Assembly (NCBI RefSeq): GCF_024296665.1
Contig: NZ_CP100762.1
Coordinates: 62,001 to 126,000, forward strand
DNA length: 64,000 nt
Source of the DNA: Salinilacihabitans rarus
GTDB lineage: Archaea > Halobacteriota > Halobacteria > Halobacteriales > Natrialbaceae
Direction of reading: 5' to 3'
Part shown: positions 18,577 through 26,669 of the stretch, piece after piece
Position numbering within the stretch: the first letter of the stretch is position 1
Layout of the letters: each line of letters opens with the position of its first letter
Translations under genes and position numbers: made by a program
Notes under the pieces: generated by a model
The model's input: only the letters and a program-made list of their open reading frames with translations
The model's database searches: none
What the model was told of the DNA's origin: nothing

Positions 18577-19110
18577 TCACCACACCCTCACGACGAGTCG
18601 ACAGGCCGAGTCCTCACACTCCGAGACCGGATCGCCGTCGTCGACGACCGTGACGAGCCGCGAGACGACGGCCGCCGACTGGTCGTCGTACGCGGGGCCC
18701 TCCCGAAGCGGTTCGTCGGTTCCGTCGCCGTCGATGTCCACCATGATCGGTTCCTGATCCGCGTCGCTGAGTTCGACGACCGTGACGTTCACGTGATCTA
18801 TCGGGCCGCTCGCGGTCGACCGGAGGCCCAGTTCGTCCGCGTCGCTCGCGTCGAGGCCGTCGAACGCCGTCGCGTCGATCTGGTTCGGCGTCGATCCCGT
18901 AGCCGTCTCGTCGAGCACGTCCGCCGCGATCCGTTCCGCCTGCGGGGCGTCCCCGCCGGGCGCGCCGGAGAACGGCGTGATGACCGTCGGGACGAACGCG
19001 AAGACGAACGCGATCGCCAGCAGGAAGACGCCGATTCCGATGGCGAAGTCCTGCGTGGTCTGTCCGCGCTCGCGGGGCGAACTCGACGCGTGTCGCTGTC
19101 GGCCGGTCAT
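18577..19110 (-). CDS. Pilin-like protein of the pil operon (DUF7287-like)
   Basis: 177 residues from ATG 19110. The N-terminus SPRERGQTTQDFAIGIGVFLLAIAFVFAFVPT has the G-QTTQDF leader and a membrane helix typical of this set. The outer domain carries one Cys-containing loop (SECEDSACRLVV) that could form a disulfide. It begins 2 nt before the stop of the membrane-platform gene, in the same operon. Confidence 0.82.
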   Translation of the reverse strand: MTGRQRHASSSPRERGQTTQDFAIGIGVFLLAIAFVFAFVPTVITPFSGAPGGDAPQAERIAADVLDETATGSTPNQIDATAFDGLDASDADELGLRSTASGPIDHVNVTVVELSDADQEPIMVDIDGDGTDEPLREGPAYDDQSAAVVSRLVTVVDDGDPVSECEDSACRLVVRVW

Positions 19111-19111
19111 G

Positions 19112-21184
19112 TCAGGCCACCATCACCCACGCCACGAGTGCGACGGTCGAGAGGACGAGGACGAACTTCAGCCCGCTCAGGAGGTCGGCGTCGCGGATGT
19201 AGCCTGCGATGAACCCCGAGAGGATCCCCTGGAGCGTCACCGCGTGGAAGAACAGCAGCGAGAGCTGATTCGTGTCGACGTTCTGGCTGAAGTCCGCGTT
19301 GCCGATGCCGGCCCCGGCGGCGCTCGATCCGGTGTCGGCGCCGCTGGTGTCGAGCCCCGCCATCGTGTCGATGAACTGCGTCTTGAGGATCGCGATCACC
19401 GCGAGCAGGGTCATGAACGTCATGATGATGATCACGACCTGCATCAGCGTCCGGGACTTGCGCTCGCGGACGATGTCGTCCTGGTTCTCGCTGGCCTGGG
19501 CGGCGGTTCGCAGCACGTCGGAGATCTGGTTCGACGCCTCCTGGGACTTCGCGATGAGTTTGACGGTCCGGGCCAGCCGCGGGATGTGGTACTTGTTGTT
19601 GAACTCGACGAGCGCCTCCTGGAGGCTCATCCCGTAGTTGACCTTCGTGTGCATGACCTCGAACTCGCGGGCGAGTTTCCCGCTGGTCGTGTCGGAGACG
19701 GCCTTCAGCGACTCGAGCAACGTCATTCCGGTGTCGTTCGCGCTCGAGAGCTTCCGGAGGTCCTCCGAGAGCGTCCTGACGACCGCGTTCCGCGAGCGGA
19801 CGTTCCACTCCCGGAAGACCGTCAGCGGGACCATCGTCAGGTACAGCGGGACGTAGACGTAGAGGAACGTCCCCCACACCGGCCGCTCGATCATTCCGGA
19901 CCACGACACCGGGGCGGAGCCGCTGACCATCGCCGTCACGACGATCACCAGCGCCGCGGGGCCGGTCAGCGCGAGCGTGTACAGCGGGTTGTCCCGGAAG
20001 AACAGGTGAGGCTTCTGGAGCACCTGAAGGGTCTCGTAGGTCCCCTCGCGGTTCTTGATGCGGTTGAAGACGTTGTACTCGCCGGTGAACTGCTCGACCA
20101 GCCCGAGGTTGAGCAGCCCCTGCTCCTCGGCGGCCTGGACTCGTCGGTCGTCGTGGGCGTGTCTGAGGTAGCCGTCGCCCGGTTCGTCGTGTTTGACCGT
20201 CGAGACGAGGACGATGAAGCCGACGCCGGTCAGCGGGATCAGTCCGTAGATGGTCAGGTAGATCATCCCGTCGGAGACGCTCGCGCTCGGGATCATCTGC
20301 ATGATGACCAGAATGATGATCAAAAGCAGCGGGAACAGCGAGAGCGTCATGTACATCTCGCCGAACAACTCGAGCGTCTCGAGGGTCGTCTCCTGTTCCT
20401 GCTTTGCGGTCCGCATGTGCTTTTCCTTCTTGTCCGACAGGAAACTCTCCATGTCGCCGCCGCTGTTGATGATCGAGAGCATGTCGGTCAGGAACTGCGA
20501 GAGCTCGTCGCTCGGCGTCTCGATCGCCTGCTTGCGGATCGCCGTCCGGTAGTCGACGTCGAAGTACTCGGTCTCCTGGACGATGCTCTGGAACTCCTTG
20601 GCGACCTCGCCGTAGGTGTCGTCGGCCTGTGCCATCGCCTCGAGGATCTCGAGCTGGTTGAGGCCGCCGACCGCCAGCGCGTACATGTACGAGACCGAGT
20701 CCGTGAGCAGCATGTTGATCTCGCGTTGGCGCGCCGAGGCCCGCGAGTAGGGGATCGCGACCAGCGAGCCGAAGCCGAGCGCGAAGCCGATCGTCCCGAG
20801 GACCATCCCCGTCAGCAGGATCGCCAGCGGTAGCTTCGCCTGGTTGAGGACGGCGATCACCGCCTCGTTGCCGACCGGGAGCCCGAGACTGAGCGACTCC
20901 GCGCTGACGACGCCGGTCGCGAAGATCGCGTAGCCGAGCACCAGGCCGACGAACCAGAGCATCCCGCCCGTCAGCAGGCCGATCCCGAGCGCCCGCGAGA
21001 GGAAGAGCTCGACGGTGTCGGTCATCCGCGACTGGGCGAGTTTCAGCTCCACGTCGGAGACGAACTGGCTGTCCTCGTCGAACAGCCGCTCGTACAGCGG
21101 GTAGAACGTGTCGCCGAGCGCGTCCGAACTCCCGGCGAGCGATTCGGCGTCGGTTCCGCTACCGCTACCGGTTTCCAGACTCAT
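19112..21184 (-). CDS. Type II secretion/type IV pilus membrane platform protein (PilC/TadC-like, T2SSF family)
   Basis: 690 residues from ATG 21184, overlapping the ATPase stop by ATGA. Two T2SSF-type halves are visible. The first has QREINMLLTDSVSYMYALAVGGLNQLEILEAMA, followed by two membrane spans. The second has RNAVVRTLSEDLRKLSSANDTGMTLLESLKAVSD and IPRLARTVKLIAKSQEASNQISDVL. Hydrophobic spans occur near residues 65-95, 115-145, 285-330, 400-450 and at the C-terminus. It forms the inner-membrane base on which the ATPase assembles pilins. Haloarchaeal PilC3-type proteins have this two-domain size. Confidence 0.92.
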   Translation of the reverse strand: MSLETGSGSGTDAESLAGSSDALGDTFYPLYERLFDEDSQFVSDVELKLAQSRMTDTVELFLSRALGIGLLTGGMLWFVGLVLGYAIFATGVVSAESLSLGLPVGNEAVIAVLNQAKLPLAILLTGMVLGTIGFALGFGSLVAIPYSRASARQREINMLLTDSVSYMYALAVGGLNQLEILEAMAQADDTYGEVAKEFQSIVQETEYFDVDYRTAIRKQAIETPSDELSQFLTDMLSIINSGGDMESFLSDKKEKHMRTAKQEQETTLETLELFGEMYMTLSLFPLLLIIILVIMQMIPSASVSDGMIYLTIYGLIPLTGVGFIVLVSTVKHDEPGDGYLRHAHDDRRVQAAEEQGLLNLGLVEQFTGEYNVFNRIKNREGTYETLQVLQKPHLFFRDNPLYTLALTGPAALVIVVTAMVSGSAPVSWSGMIERPVWGTFLYVYVPLYLTMVPLTVFREWNVRSRNAVVRTLSEDLRKLSSANDTGMTLLESLKAVSDTTSGKLAREFEVMHTKVNYGMSLQEALVEFNNKYHIPRLARTVKLIAKSQEASNQISDVLRTAAQASENQDDIVRERKSRTLMQVVIIIMTFMTLLAVIAILKTQFIDTMAGLDTSGADTGSSAAGAGIGNADFSQNVDTNQLSLLFFHAVTLQGILSGFIAGYIRDADLLSGLKFVLVLSTVALVAWVMVA

Positions 21185-24100
21185 CGTTCGTCCTCCTCAC
21201 CGTCGAAGATCGACGTCGACTCCTCGTCGAACGGGGAGCCGTCCGGGTGCCCGAAGATCGAATCCTCGCCAGTCGACGGGTCCGTCGCCTCGTCTCTGGG
21301 CATCGCGTCGGCCGACTCCGAATCCTCGCTGAAGAGGGAGTCGGCGCCGGTCCCGAAGATCGAGTCGTCCGTCTCGGCGGCCTCCGTCGACGTGCCGGCG
21401 TCCCCGCCGGCTTCGGCCTCGGCCTCTTCGAGTTCTTCGAGTTCCTCGAAGGTTCGGTCGACGTCCTCGAACAGTTCCTCGAAGTCGTCCGTCCCGGAGG
21501 ACTCGCCCGTCGACGTACCGCCGTCGACCGCCCATCCGCCGTCGTCGACCTGTCCGGTGACGTCTCCCGCCGGGGTGCTGGCGGCCTCCGCGGTCGCGCC
21601 GGCGTTCGAGGCGTCGGCGCCGACGTCGATCGTCGGTTCCTCGTCCGGGGCCGCCTCGAGCGCCGGCCGTTCGGCCGTCTCGGACTCGTCGCCCGACGCC
21701 TGCGCGTCCGGGAGTGCTTTCTCCGCTTCCGCCGACTCCGACTCCTCGTCGAGCCACGACGGGGTGTCCGCGACGGCGCCGTCTCCGCCGGAGCCGAGCG
21801 CGTTGTCGTCGGCGTCCCAGTCCCCGGCGTCGAACGCGGCGTCGCCGGCCGCGTCGGCCTCGACGGGGTTCGCCTCGTCGACGCCGCCGAGCGCGCCCGC
21901 GAGGCCGCTCGGGACCTTCCCGCGGTACTCCTCGAACAGCGACTCCTCGGCGCGTTCCAGGACGTCCATCGAGAGGTTGTACGTCTCGTTGGTCGGGTCC
22001 GGCCGCGGGACGAGTTCCTCCTTCTCGGGATCGACGTCGATCAGGACGCTCTCCATCTCCCGGAGGTCCTCGAGGCTCCCTTCGAGTTGGCCGTTCGCGA
22101 TCAGCGTCAGGATCGTGTCCGGATCGTTGATGAACGCCTGGATCGTCGCCGCGACCTCCGCGTACGTGTTGAGTTCGTTCTTGATCAGGTACGCGAGGAT
22201 CACCTTGCGCTTGAACAGTTCGTTCTGCAGCTTCTCGCGGTTCCAGCCGCGGTCGAACATGATCTCGTCTAAGGTGTTCGAGTCCCCCATCTTGAGGTAC
22301 TCGTCCGTCTCGGCCTGCCACTGGTAGACGTCCTGGACGTTGATCTCGTCGTTTTCGGCCTCGTAGTGGTTGATCTCGGTCAGCGACTTGTTCCGGCGGA
22401 CCTTCCGGCCCTGGACCCGCGTCTGGGTCTGGATCGAGACCAGGTCCAGCGCCGTGAACATCGTCTTCGAGACGTTGATCGGGTCGGTCGTGAACCGCTT
22501 GAGGACCTCGTCGACGGAGTCGGCGTGGAACGTGGTGTAGGTGGTGTGGCCGGTCGACATGACCTGGAACAGCGTCCGGCCCTCCTCGCCGCGGATCTCA
22601 CCCATCACGATGTAGTCGGGCCGTTGCCGGAGTGCGGCCTCCAGCAGGTCGAACTCGTCGACGTCGCCCTGGGCGTCGTCGGAGAACGACGGCCGGGTGA
22701 CGGAGGCGATCCAGTTGCGCTGTGGGAGTTCGACCTCGCGGGTGTCCTCGATCGAGACGATCTTGGTGTTCGACGGGATGAAAAGCGACACCGCGTTCAG
22801 CGAGGTCGTCTTCCCGGACGCGGTCCCACCCGCGAAGATCAGGCTCTTGTGGTTCTCGATGGCGAGCCAGAGGAACGCCATCTCGTCGAGGCTGAAGGTG
22901 TTCCAGTTGATGAGGTCGATCGGCGTGAACGGGACGTCCTTGAACTGTCGGATCGTGTAGTTGGTCCCGTGATCCGAGACCTCGTTGCCGAGGGTCAACT
23001 GGGCGCGCGAGCCGTCCGGCAGGGTCGCGTCGACCTGCGGCAGCCGCTTGCTGATCCCCTTGCCCGATCGCTGGGCGAGTTTCACGACGAAGTCGTCGAG
23101 TTCGTCCTCGCCGTGGTGGATGTTCGTGATGATCTGCTCGTACTCGGAGTGGTAGACGAAGACGGGCGAGTTGTACCCGTCACAGGAGATGTCCTCGACG
23201 TTGATGTCGTGTTTGATGCCGTCGATGCGCTCGTAGCCGATGAAGTTCCGCTTGAGCAGGTACAGGAGCTTCTCGACCTGGTACTCGTTGAGCGTGTCCG
23301 AGTCCTCCTCGAGGAGGAGCGGTTCGGGACGGACCTTGATGCCTTCGAGTTGCCGGTCGCGCTCGCCGATATCGAGGTCCACGCCCTCCTCGTCTTCCTC
23401 CTCGTCGTCCAGCATGGATCTGACGGCGTCGAAGAAGCTCTCGTCGTCGCCGCCGATCCGCTCGAAGAGGTCGTAGCGTTTCAGCAGCCGTCGAGTCTCC
23501 TCTTCGATGACCTCGCGTCGGCCGTCTTCGCTCTCGGTCTGTTTGATCCCATCGTCGGAGTACTTGATCGCCGTCCTGAGCTTCCCGGAGAGGAACTCCT
23601 GAAGTTCCTCTTCGATCTCGTTCAGGTACGGCTCGATCATGTAGTACTTCCTCTCGTTTTCCTTCTGGGAGTGGAAGATGACGACGAACGCGTAGGGTTT
23701 GTTCACCCAGTAGCGCTCCTCCTCGCGGAAGTGGCCTTTCTTCTCCGGCGGGACGGCCTTCTCGAGGTCGTACCGGTTCACGACGGTCGTGTTCCCCTCG
23801 GCCGTCGAGAAGAACTCGTCCTCGTCGAGTTCCTCCCGGACTTTCACCGTCCGCGCGTCGACGACGTCGTCGAGTTCCATCGCGACGTTGCCGGCCTCGT
23901 GGAGCTTTTGCTCGATGTCGTCCGGGTCGAACCCGAGCGTTTCCTCGCAGTCGAACGGTTCGATCTCGCCGTTTCGCTTTCGGGGGCGATTCCCCTCGTC
24001 GTCGTAGTAGTACTCCCACTTGTAGTGTTCCAGCGAGTAGACGTCCTTGACGACCGGCGTCGTCTCGGGGTCGAGGTACTCGAGGAAAGCGTTCCGGAAG

Positions 24101-24456
24101 TACTTCGCGTTCGGGGCGAACGTCTCCGTGATCAGGTCCGACAACTCGTCGGGGTGGTAGCCGAGGTGCGCCTCGGGATCGAACTCGACGCTGTCCCAGT
24201 CGTCGCCGCTCGGAACCGCACTCGACGTCCCGAGACCGAGTTGATCGCCGGACGACCCGGTCCCGTGGGGATACACCGCCGACACCTCGTCGCCGTACCC
24301 GTACTCCTCCATGAAGTCGGCCCAGGTGTACTCGCCGACGCGAACGTCCGAGTTTCGCGTCGGGCCGTCGAACGTCCGCTCGTCCGACGCAGGCGTCGAC
24401 GCCTCCGCGTCAGAAAACTCCCCGGCGTCGGACTGGTCGGCCTCGTCAATAGCCAT
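21181..24456 (-). CDS. Type II/IV secretion system ATPase (PilB-like) with long acidic C-terminal extension
   Basis: 1091 residues from ATG 24456. Residues ~1-520 hold the haloarchaeal N-terminal region. The RecA-like core follows with Walker A FAGGTASGKTT (~538-548), VSIEDTREVELPQ (Asp box) and Walker B IVMGEIRGEEG (~612-622), then a His box in MSTGHTTYTTFHADS. From about residue 855 to the end there are ~236 residues of disordered Asp/Glu/Ala/Ser-rich tail with short repeats SIFG, SLF and SIFD. It powers assembly of the pilus encoded downstream. First gene of a seven-gene operon. The tail is not part of the core ATPase family. Confidence 0.92.
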   Translation of the reverse strand: MAIDEADQSDAGEFSDAEASTPASDERTFDGPTRNSDVRVGEYTWADFMEEYGYGDEVSAVYPHGTGSSGDQLGLGTSSAVPSGDDWDSVEFDPEAHLGYHPDELSDLITETFAPNAKYFRNAFLEYLDPETTPVVKDVYSLEHYKWEYYYDDEGNRPRKRNGEIEPFDCEETLGFDPDDIEQKLHEAGNVAMELDDVVDARTVKVREELDEDEFFSTAEGNTTVVNRYDLEKAVPPEKKGHFREEERYWVNKPYAFVVIFHSQKENERKYYMIEPYLNEIEEELQEFLSGKLRTAIKYSDDGIKQTESEDGRREVIEEETRRLLKRYDLFERIGGDDESFFDAVRSMLDDEEEDEEGVDLDIGERDRQLEGIKVRPEPLLLEEDSDTLNEYQVEKLLYLLKRNFIGYERIDGIKHDINVEDISCDGYNSPVFVYHSEYEQIITNIHHGEDELDDFVVKLAQRSGKGISKRLPQVDATLPDGSRAQLTLGNEVSDHGTNYTIRQFKDVPFTPIDLINWNTFSLDEMAFLWLAIENHKSLIFAGGTASGKTTSLNAVSLFIPSNTKIVSIEDTREVELPQRNWIASVTRPSFSDDAQGDVDEFDLLEAALRQRPDYIVMGEIRGEEGRTLFQVMSTGHTTYTTFHADSVDEVLKRFTTDPINVSKTMFTALDLVSIQTQTRVQGRKVRRNKSLTEINHYEAENDEINVQDVYQWQAETDEYLKMGDSNTLDEIMFDRGWNREKLQNELFKRKVILAYLIKNELNTYAEVAATIQAFINDPDTILTLIANGQLEGSLEDLREMESVLIDVDPEKEELVPRPDPTNETYNLSMDVLERAEESLFEEYRGKVPSGLAGALGGVDEANPVEADAAGDAAFDAGDWDADDNALGSGGDGAVADTPSWLDEESESAEAEKALPDAQASGDESETAERPALEAAPDEEPTIDVGADASNAGATAEAASTPAGDVTGQVDDGGWAVDGGTSTGESSGTDDFEELFEDVDRTFEELEELEEAEAEAGGDAGTSTEAAETDDSIFGTGADSLFSEDSESADAMPRDEATDPSTGEDSIFGHPDGSPFDEESTSIFDGEEDER

Positions 24457-24835
24457 TGACTTCCCTCAAACCCTCTCCCTTCAAAAAATTCATCCACGGA
24501 TTACCACATCTGATAATTATACGTGTCATGCGATCTGTCAGTGGGGACAAAACCCGCGACGGTTCGGCGTTCGTCTCAATCATTTGACCACCCTTCACGA
24601 GGTTCGACCCATCGTTTTTGGCCACAGGCTTTTTATTTTACGGAATAATATATCCATAGCGACATTATTGGCTCGAAGACGTATCCCCGGTCACGACGCC
24701 GGTTCGAACCGGCGACTCGCGGGCGGTCGGCGCCCGGGCGGGACGTGCGGCTGACGGGATTCGAACCGCGGCCACGGCGGCGCTCCCTTTCGAACCTCGC
24801 ACGATCCGTCGTCGGCTTCGCTGTCGCGCGCGCGA
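24457..24835. other. Upstream region of the pil operon, with palindrome and tRNA-3'-end-like fragment
   Basis: No gene. The first 230 bases are AT-rich, with TTTTTTGAA on the minus strand about 30 nt before the ATPase ATG and a second AT-rich block (CTTTTTATTTTACGG, ATAATATATCC) at 24626-24660; these are likely promoter or regulatory DNA. The composition then turns GC-rich. An 18-bp perfect palindrome lies at 24697-24714. A sequence resembling a tRNA T-loop and acceptor 3' strand (minus strand, TTCGAATCCCGT then CAGCCGC) lies at about 24746-24767. No complete tRNA cloverleaf can be folded here. Confidence 0.5.
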
Positions 24836-24860
24836 GAACGGGCGTGGCGGGATTCGAACC
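24836..24860 (-). repeat. Left attachment site (att) of the tRNA-Arg element
   Basis: This 25-bp segment is identical to 40076-40100. It contains the T-loop, T-stem 3' strand and acceptor 3' strand of the tRNA-Arg gene plus 4 bases past its 3' end (CGTTC side). Identity ends exactly at the T-arm, so this copy is a truncated tRNA end. Such duplication is the classic mark left by a tyrosine recombinase integrating into a tRNA 3' end. The recombinase gene begins 240 bp away. Confidence 0.88.
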
Positions 24861-24862
24861 AC

Positions 24863-24901
24863 CGGAAGAGAATCTGCAACAAAGTTGCAGAACCTCTTCC
24901 G
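24863..24901. repeat. Long hairpin adjoining the left att site
   Basis: Two stacked 8-bp perfect arms: CGGAAGAG (24863-24870) pairs with CTCTTCCG (24894-24901), and TCTGCAAC (24873-24880) pairs with GTTGCAGA (24884-24891). A 2+2 internal loop separates the arms, and an AAA loop closes the hairpin. It begins 2 bp from the att repeat and lies upstream of the integrase. It may be a recombinase or accessory-protein binding site, or a cruciform or RNA structure. There is no T-run, so it is not an obvious terminator. Confidence 0.75.
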
Positions 24902-25100
24902 TACCTCGCGCTCGCGTCGCTCGCGCTCACCCGCGATCAGACCCAGTTCCGGGCTGCTCGGCGCGGCGCGCCTGCGCTGCCGGGCTCCTGCCGCGGTGGG
25001 AACCTCCGGCGACCACCGCCACGTGGACACGCCGGCCCGGCCACTGTACCGCCGCCTGTGCGGACGTGGCCCGCGTGCGTCTCCCTCGAGACCAGAGCCT

Positions 25101-26123
25101 ATGCCACCGAACCCAGACCTTGACCCGATCGATCCCAACTCGGCCGTCGACATGTATCTCGCCGATCGCGAACCGACCGTCGCCCAAAGCACCCTCTATG
25201 CCCATCGCTCCCGGCTCGGCCACTTCCTGCGGTGGTGCGAGGCCGAGGCGATCGAGACGATCGCCGACCTCACCGGGCGCGAGCTCCACGCCTATCGGCT
25301 GTGGCGCCGCGAGGACGGCGACCTGAATCGCGTCTCCGAGAAGACGCAGATGGACACGCTGCGCGTGTTCATCCGCTGGTGCGAGCAACTCGGGTTCGCC
25401 AGTCCTGACCTCCACCTCGCCGTCCAGAGCCCGACGCTCGACCCCGGCGATAACACACGCGAGGTGCTGCTCGACGCTGAGCGCGCGACGGCGATCCTCG
25501 ACTATCTCGCGACGTACCACTACGCCTCGCTCGACCACGTCGTCCTCGTGCTGTTCTGGCGGTGCGGCCTCCGGCTTGGCGCGCTCCACGCGCTCGACGT
25601 CGACGACTACGACCCGATCGAGCAGTCGCTCGCAGTCGTGCATCGGCCGGAGACGGCGACGCCGCTGAAAAACAAGCACGAAGGCGAGCGGTACGTCGCG
25701 TTGAGCGACGCCACACGCCGCGTTCTCGACGACTGGGTCGGCGACCGCCGGCCGGACGTGACCGACGAGCACGGCCGGGAGCCGCTGTGTGCGACGACTC
25801 GTGGCCGCGCCTACAAGTCGTACCTCCGCAAGTTCGTCTATCGCTGGACGCGCCCCTGCGTCGTCACCGGCGAGTGTCCCCACGGGCGGACGATCGACGA
25901 CTGCGACGCCGTCAGTGACGAGGCGGCGTTCCGCTGTCCGTCGTCGGTCTCACCGCACGCGATCCGCCGCGGGGCGATCACGCACTGGCTCAAAGCCGAC
26001 TGGCCGACGCGAGCGGTCGGTGACCGGGCGAACGTCTCGCCGGACGTCCTCGAGGCGCACTACGACCAGCGCTCGGCGCAGGAGAAGATGGAGCAACGCC
26101 GCCGGTACCTCGATAACATCTAA
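25101..26123 (+). CDS. Tyrosine recombinase/integrase (XerC/D-like)
   Basis: 340 residues starting at ATG 25101. The frame is open back to 24885 but that part is Arg/Pro-rich and crosses the att hairpin. An N-terminal core-binding SAM-like domain (~12-100: DMYLADREPTVAQSTLYAHRSRLGHFLRWC) precedes the catalytic domain. Catalytic residues: Arg in CGLRLGALHAL, Lys region NKHEGERYVAL, His-x-x-Arg in SPHAIRRGAITHWL, and the Tyr nucleophile in LEAHYDQRS near the C-terminus. It probably integrates and excises the surrounding element at tRNA-Arg. The catalytic set is complete, so it may still be active. Confidence 0.93.
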   Translation: MPPNPDLDPIDPNSAVDMYLADREPTVAQSTLYAHRSRLGHFLRWCEAEAIETIADLTGRELHAYRLWRREDGDLNRVSEKTQMDTLRVFIRWCEQLGFASPDLHLAVQSPTLDPGDNTREVLLDAERATAILDYLATYHYASLDHVVLVLFWRCGLRLGALHALDVDDYDPIEQSLAVVHRPETATPLKNKHEGERYVALSDATRRVLDDWVGDRRPDVTDEHGREPLCATTRGRAYKSYLRKFVYRWTRPCVVTGECPHGRTIDDCDAVSDEAAFRCPSSVSPHAIRRGAITHWLKADWPTRAVGDRANVSPDVLEAHYDQRSAQEKMEQRRRYLDNI

Positions 26124-26465
26124 GTGGCATACCCGGAACTTTCCAAATGAATGTACAATATAGAGGGCGAAAAAGTCGCGTAACACGAGCAATCCTAACA
26201 GTTATAGTGGCCAATCTGCTTTCCTGAGGCAATCATGTAGGAAACGAGTAGACAGCCCGCCCACCGGGCTGCCAACAACACTGAGTAGTGGTACAGTGCA
26301 GGAACTCGTGACGGAGTTCCGCTTCGAGATTGGAGGTCGAGCCTCTTTAGCATTGAGGAAATCGAACTCCATCTCGGGCGGACTCGAACGTCGGGTTCCT
26401 CGGACGGCACCGCCGTGCCGGAGCAACGGCTACTGATTCCACCGAATCATCAACAGACCAATACA
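26124..26465. other. Hairpin-rich leader between integrase and replication genes
   Basis: No convincing gene. Five stem-loops occur within ~200 bp: TTCCT/AGGAA (26220-26242), CAGCCCG/CGGGCTG (26253-26271), GGAACTC/GAGTTCC (26301-26320), a long bulged stem at 26326-26375, and CGGCAC/GTGCCG (26405-26420). The DNA from 26130 to 26225 is AT-rich. The position just before a replication gene fits an origin of replication or an untranslated structured RNA. Confidence 0.6.
26326..26375. ncRNA. Candidate structured RNA or DNA hairpin
   Basis: Successive pairings are GAGAT/ATCTC, GGAG/CTCC, TCGA/TCGA and CCTC/GAGG, with single-base bulges and a 9-nt loop TTTAGCATT. On the outside, CCGC (26319-26322) can pair with GCGG (26378-26381), competing with the preceding hairpin. 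Competition of this kind is known in regulatory RNAs, but expression is not shown and it could equally be an origin structure. Confidence 0.4.
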
Positions 26466-26669
26466 ATGACGAACAACGAGATAGATCTACAAAAGTACCA
26501 GCCAACCGACGCCCGATGTCGGACCGTCACACTCACCCGTGTGGCACAGTCCAGAGGAGAGAGCAACGACCGCGCCAAGGACGGCGTGGCGGACACGCCG
26601 CCCGCTTTCAAGGAGGCGCCAGCTACCGAGCGCCCACCCATCGGCCAGCGGCCGGGCGATAAGAAATGA
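26466..26669 (+). CDS. Small protein translationally coupled to the primase gene
   Basis: 67 residues from ATG 26466 (MTNNEIDLQKYQPTDARC). Its stop overlaps the primase start (ATGA at 26666-26669), which argues that it is translated. No domain or membrane segment is recognisable; the C-terminal half is polar and Pro-rich (TPPAFKEAPATERPP), probably disordered. It may be a replication accessory peptide or simply a leader that drives primase translation. An ATG at 26415 in frame is possible, but lies inside a hairpin. Confidence 0.6.
   Translation: MTNNEIDLQKYQPTDARCRTVTLTRVAQSRGESNDRAKDGVADTPPAFKEAPATERPPIGQRPGDKK

Noticed and set aside
24697-24714. Palindrome containing GGTTCGAACC taken as a tRNA T-arm
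   Set aside because: A T-arm needs a 7-nt loop with matching 5-bp stem; here the stem would be mispaired, so no tRNA is present.
24836-24960. Possible intron-containing tRNA on the minus strand at the left att
   Set aside because: Only the T-loop and 3' strand match; no anticodon arm or 5' acceptor strand can be found, so it is a tRNA-end fragment.
24885-25100. N-terminal extension of the integrase to 412 residues
   Set aside because: The added 72 residues are Arg-rich, cross the att hairpin and do not resemble integrase N-termini; ATG 25101 fits the family better.
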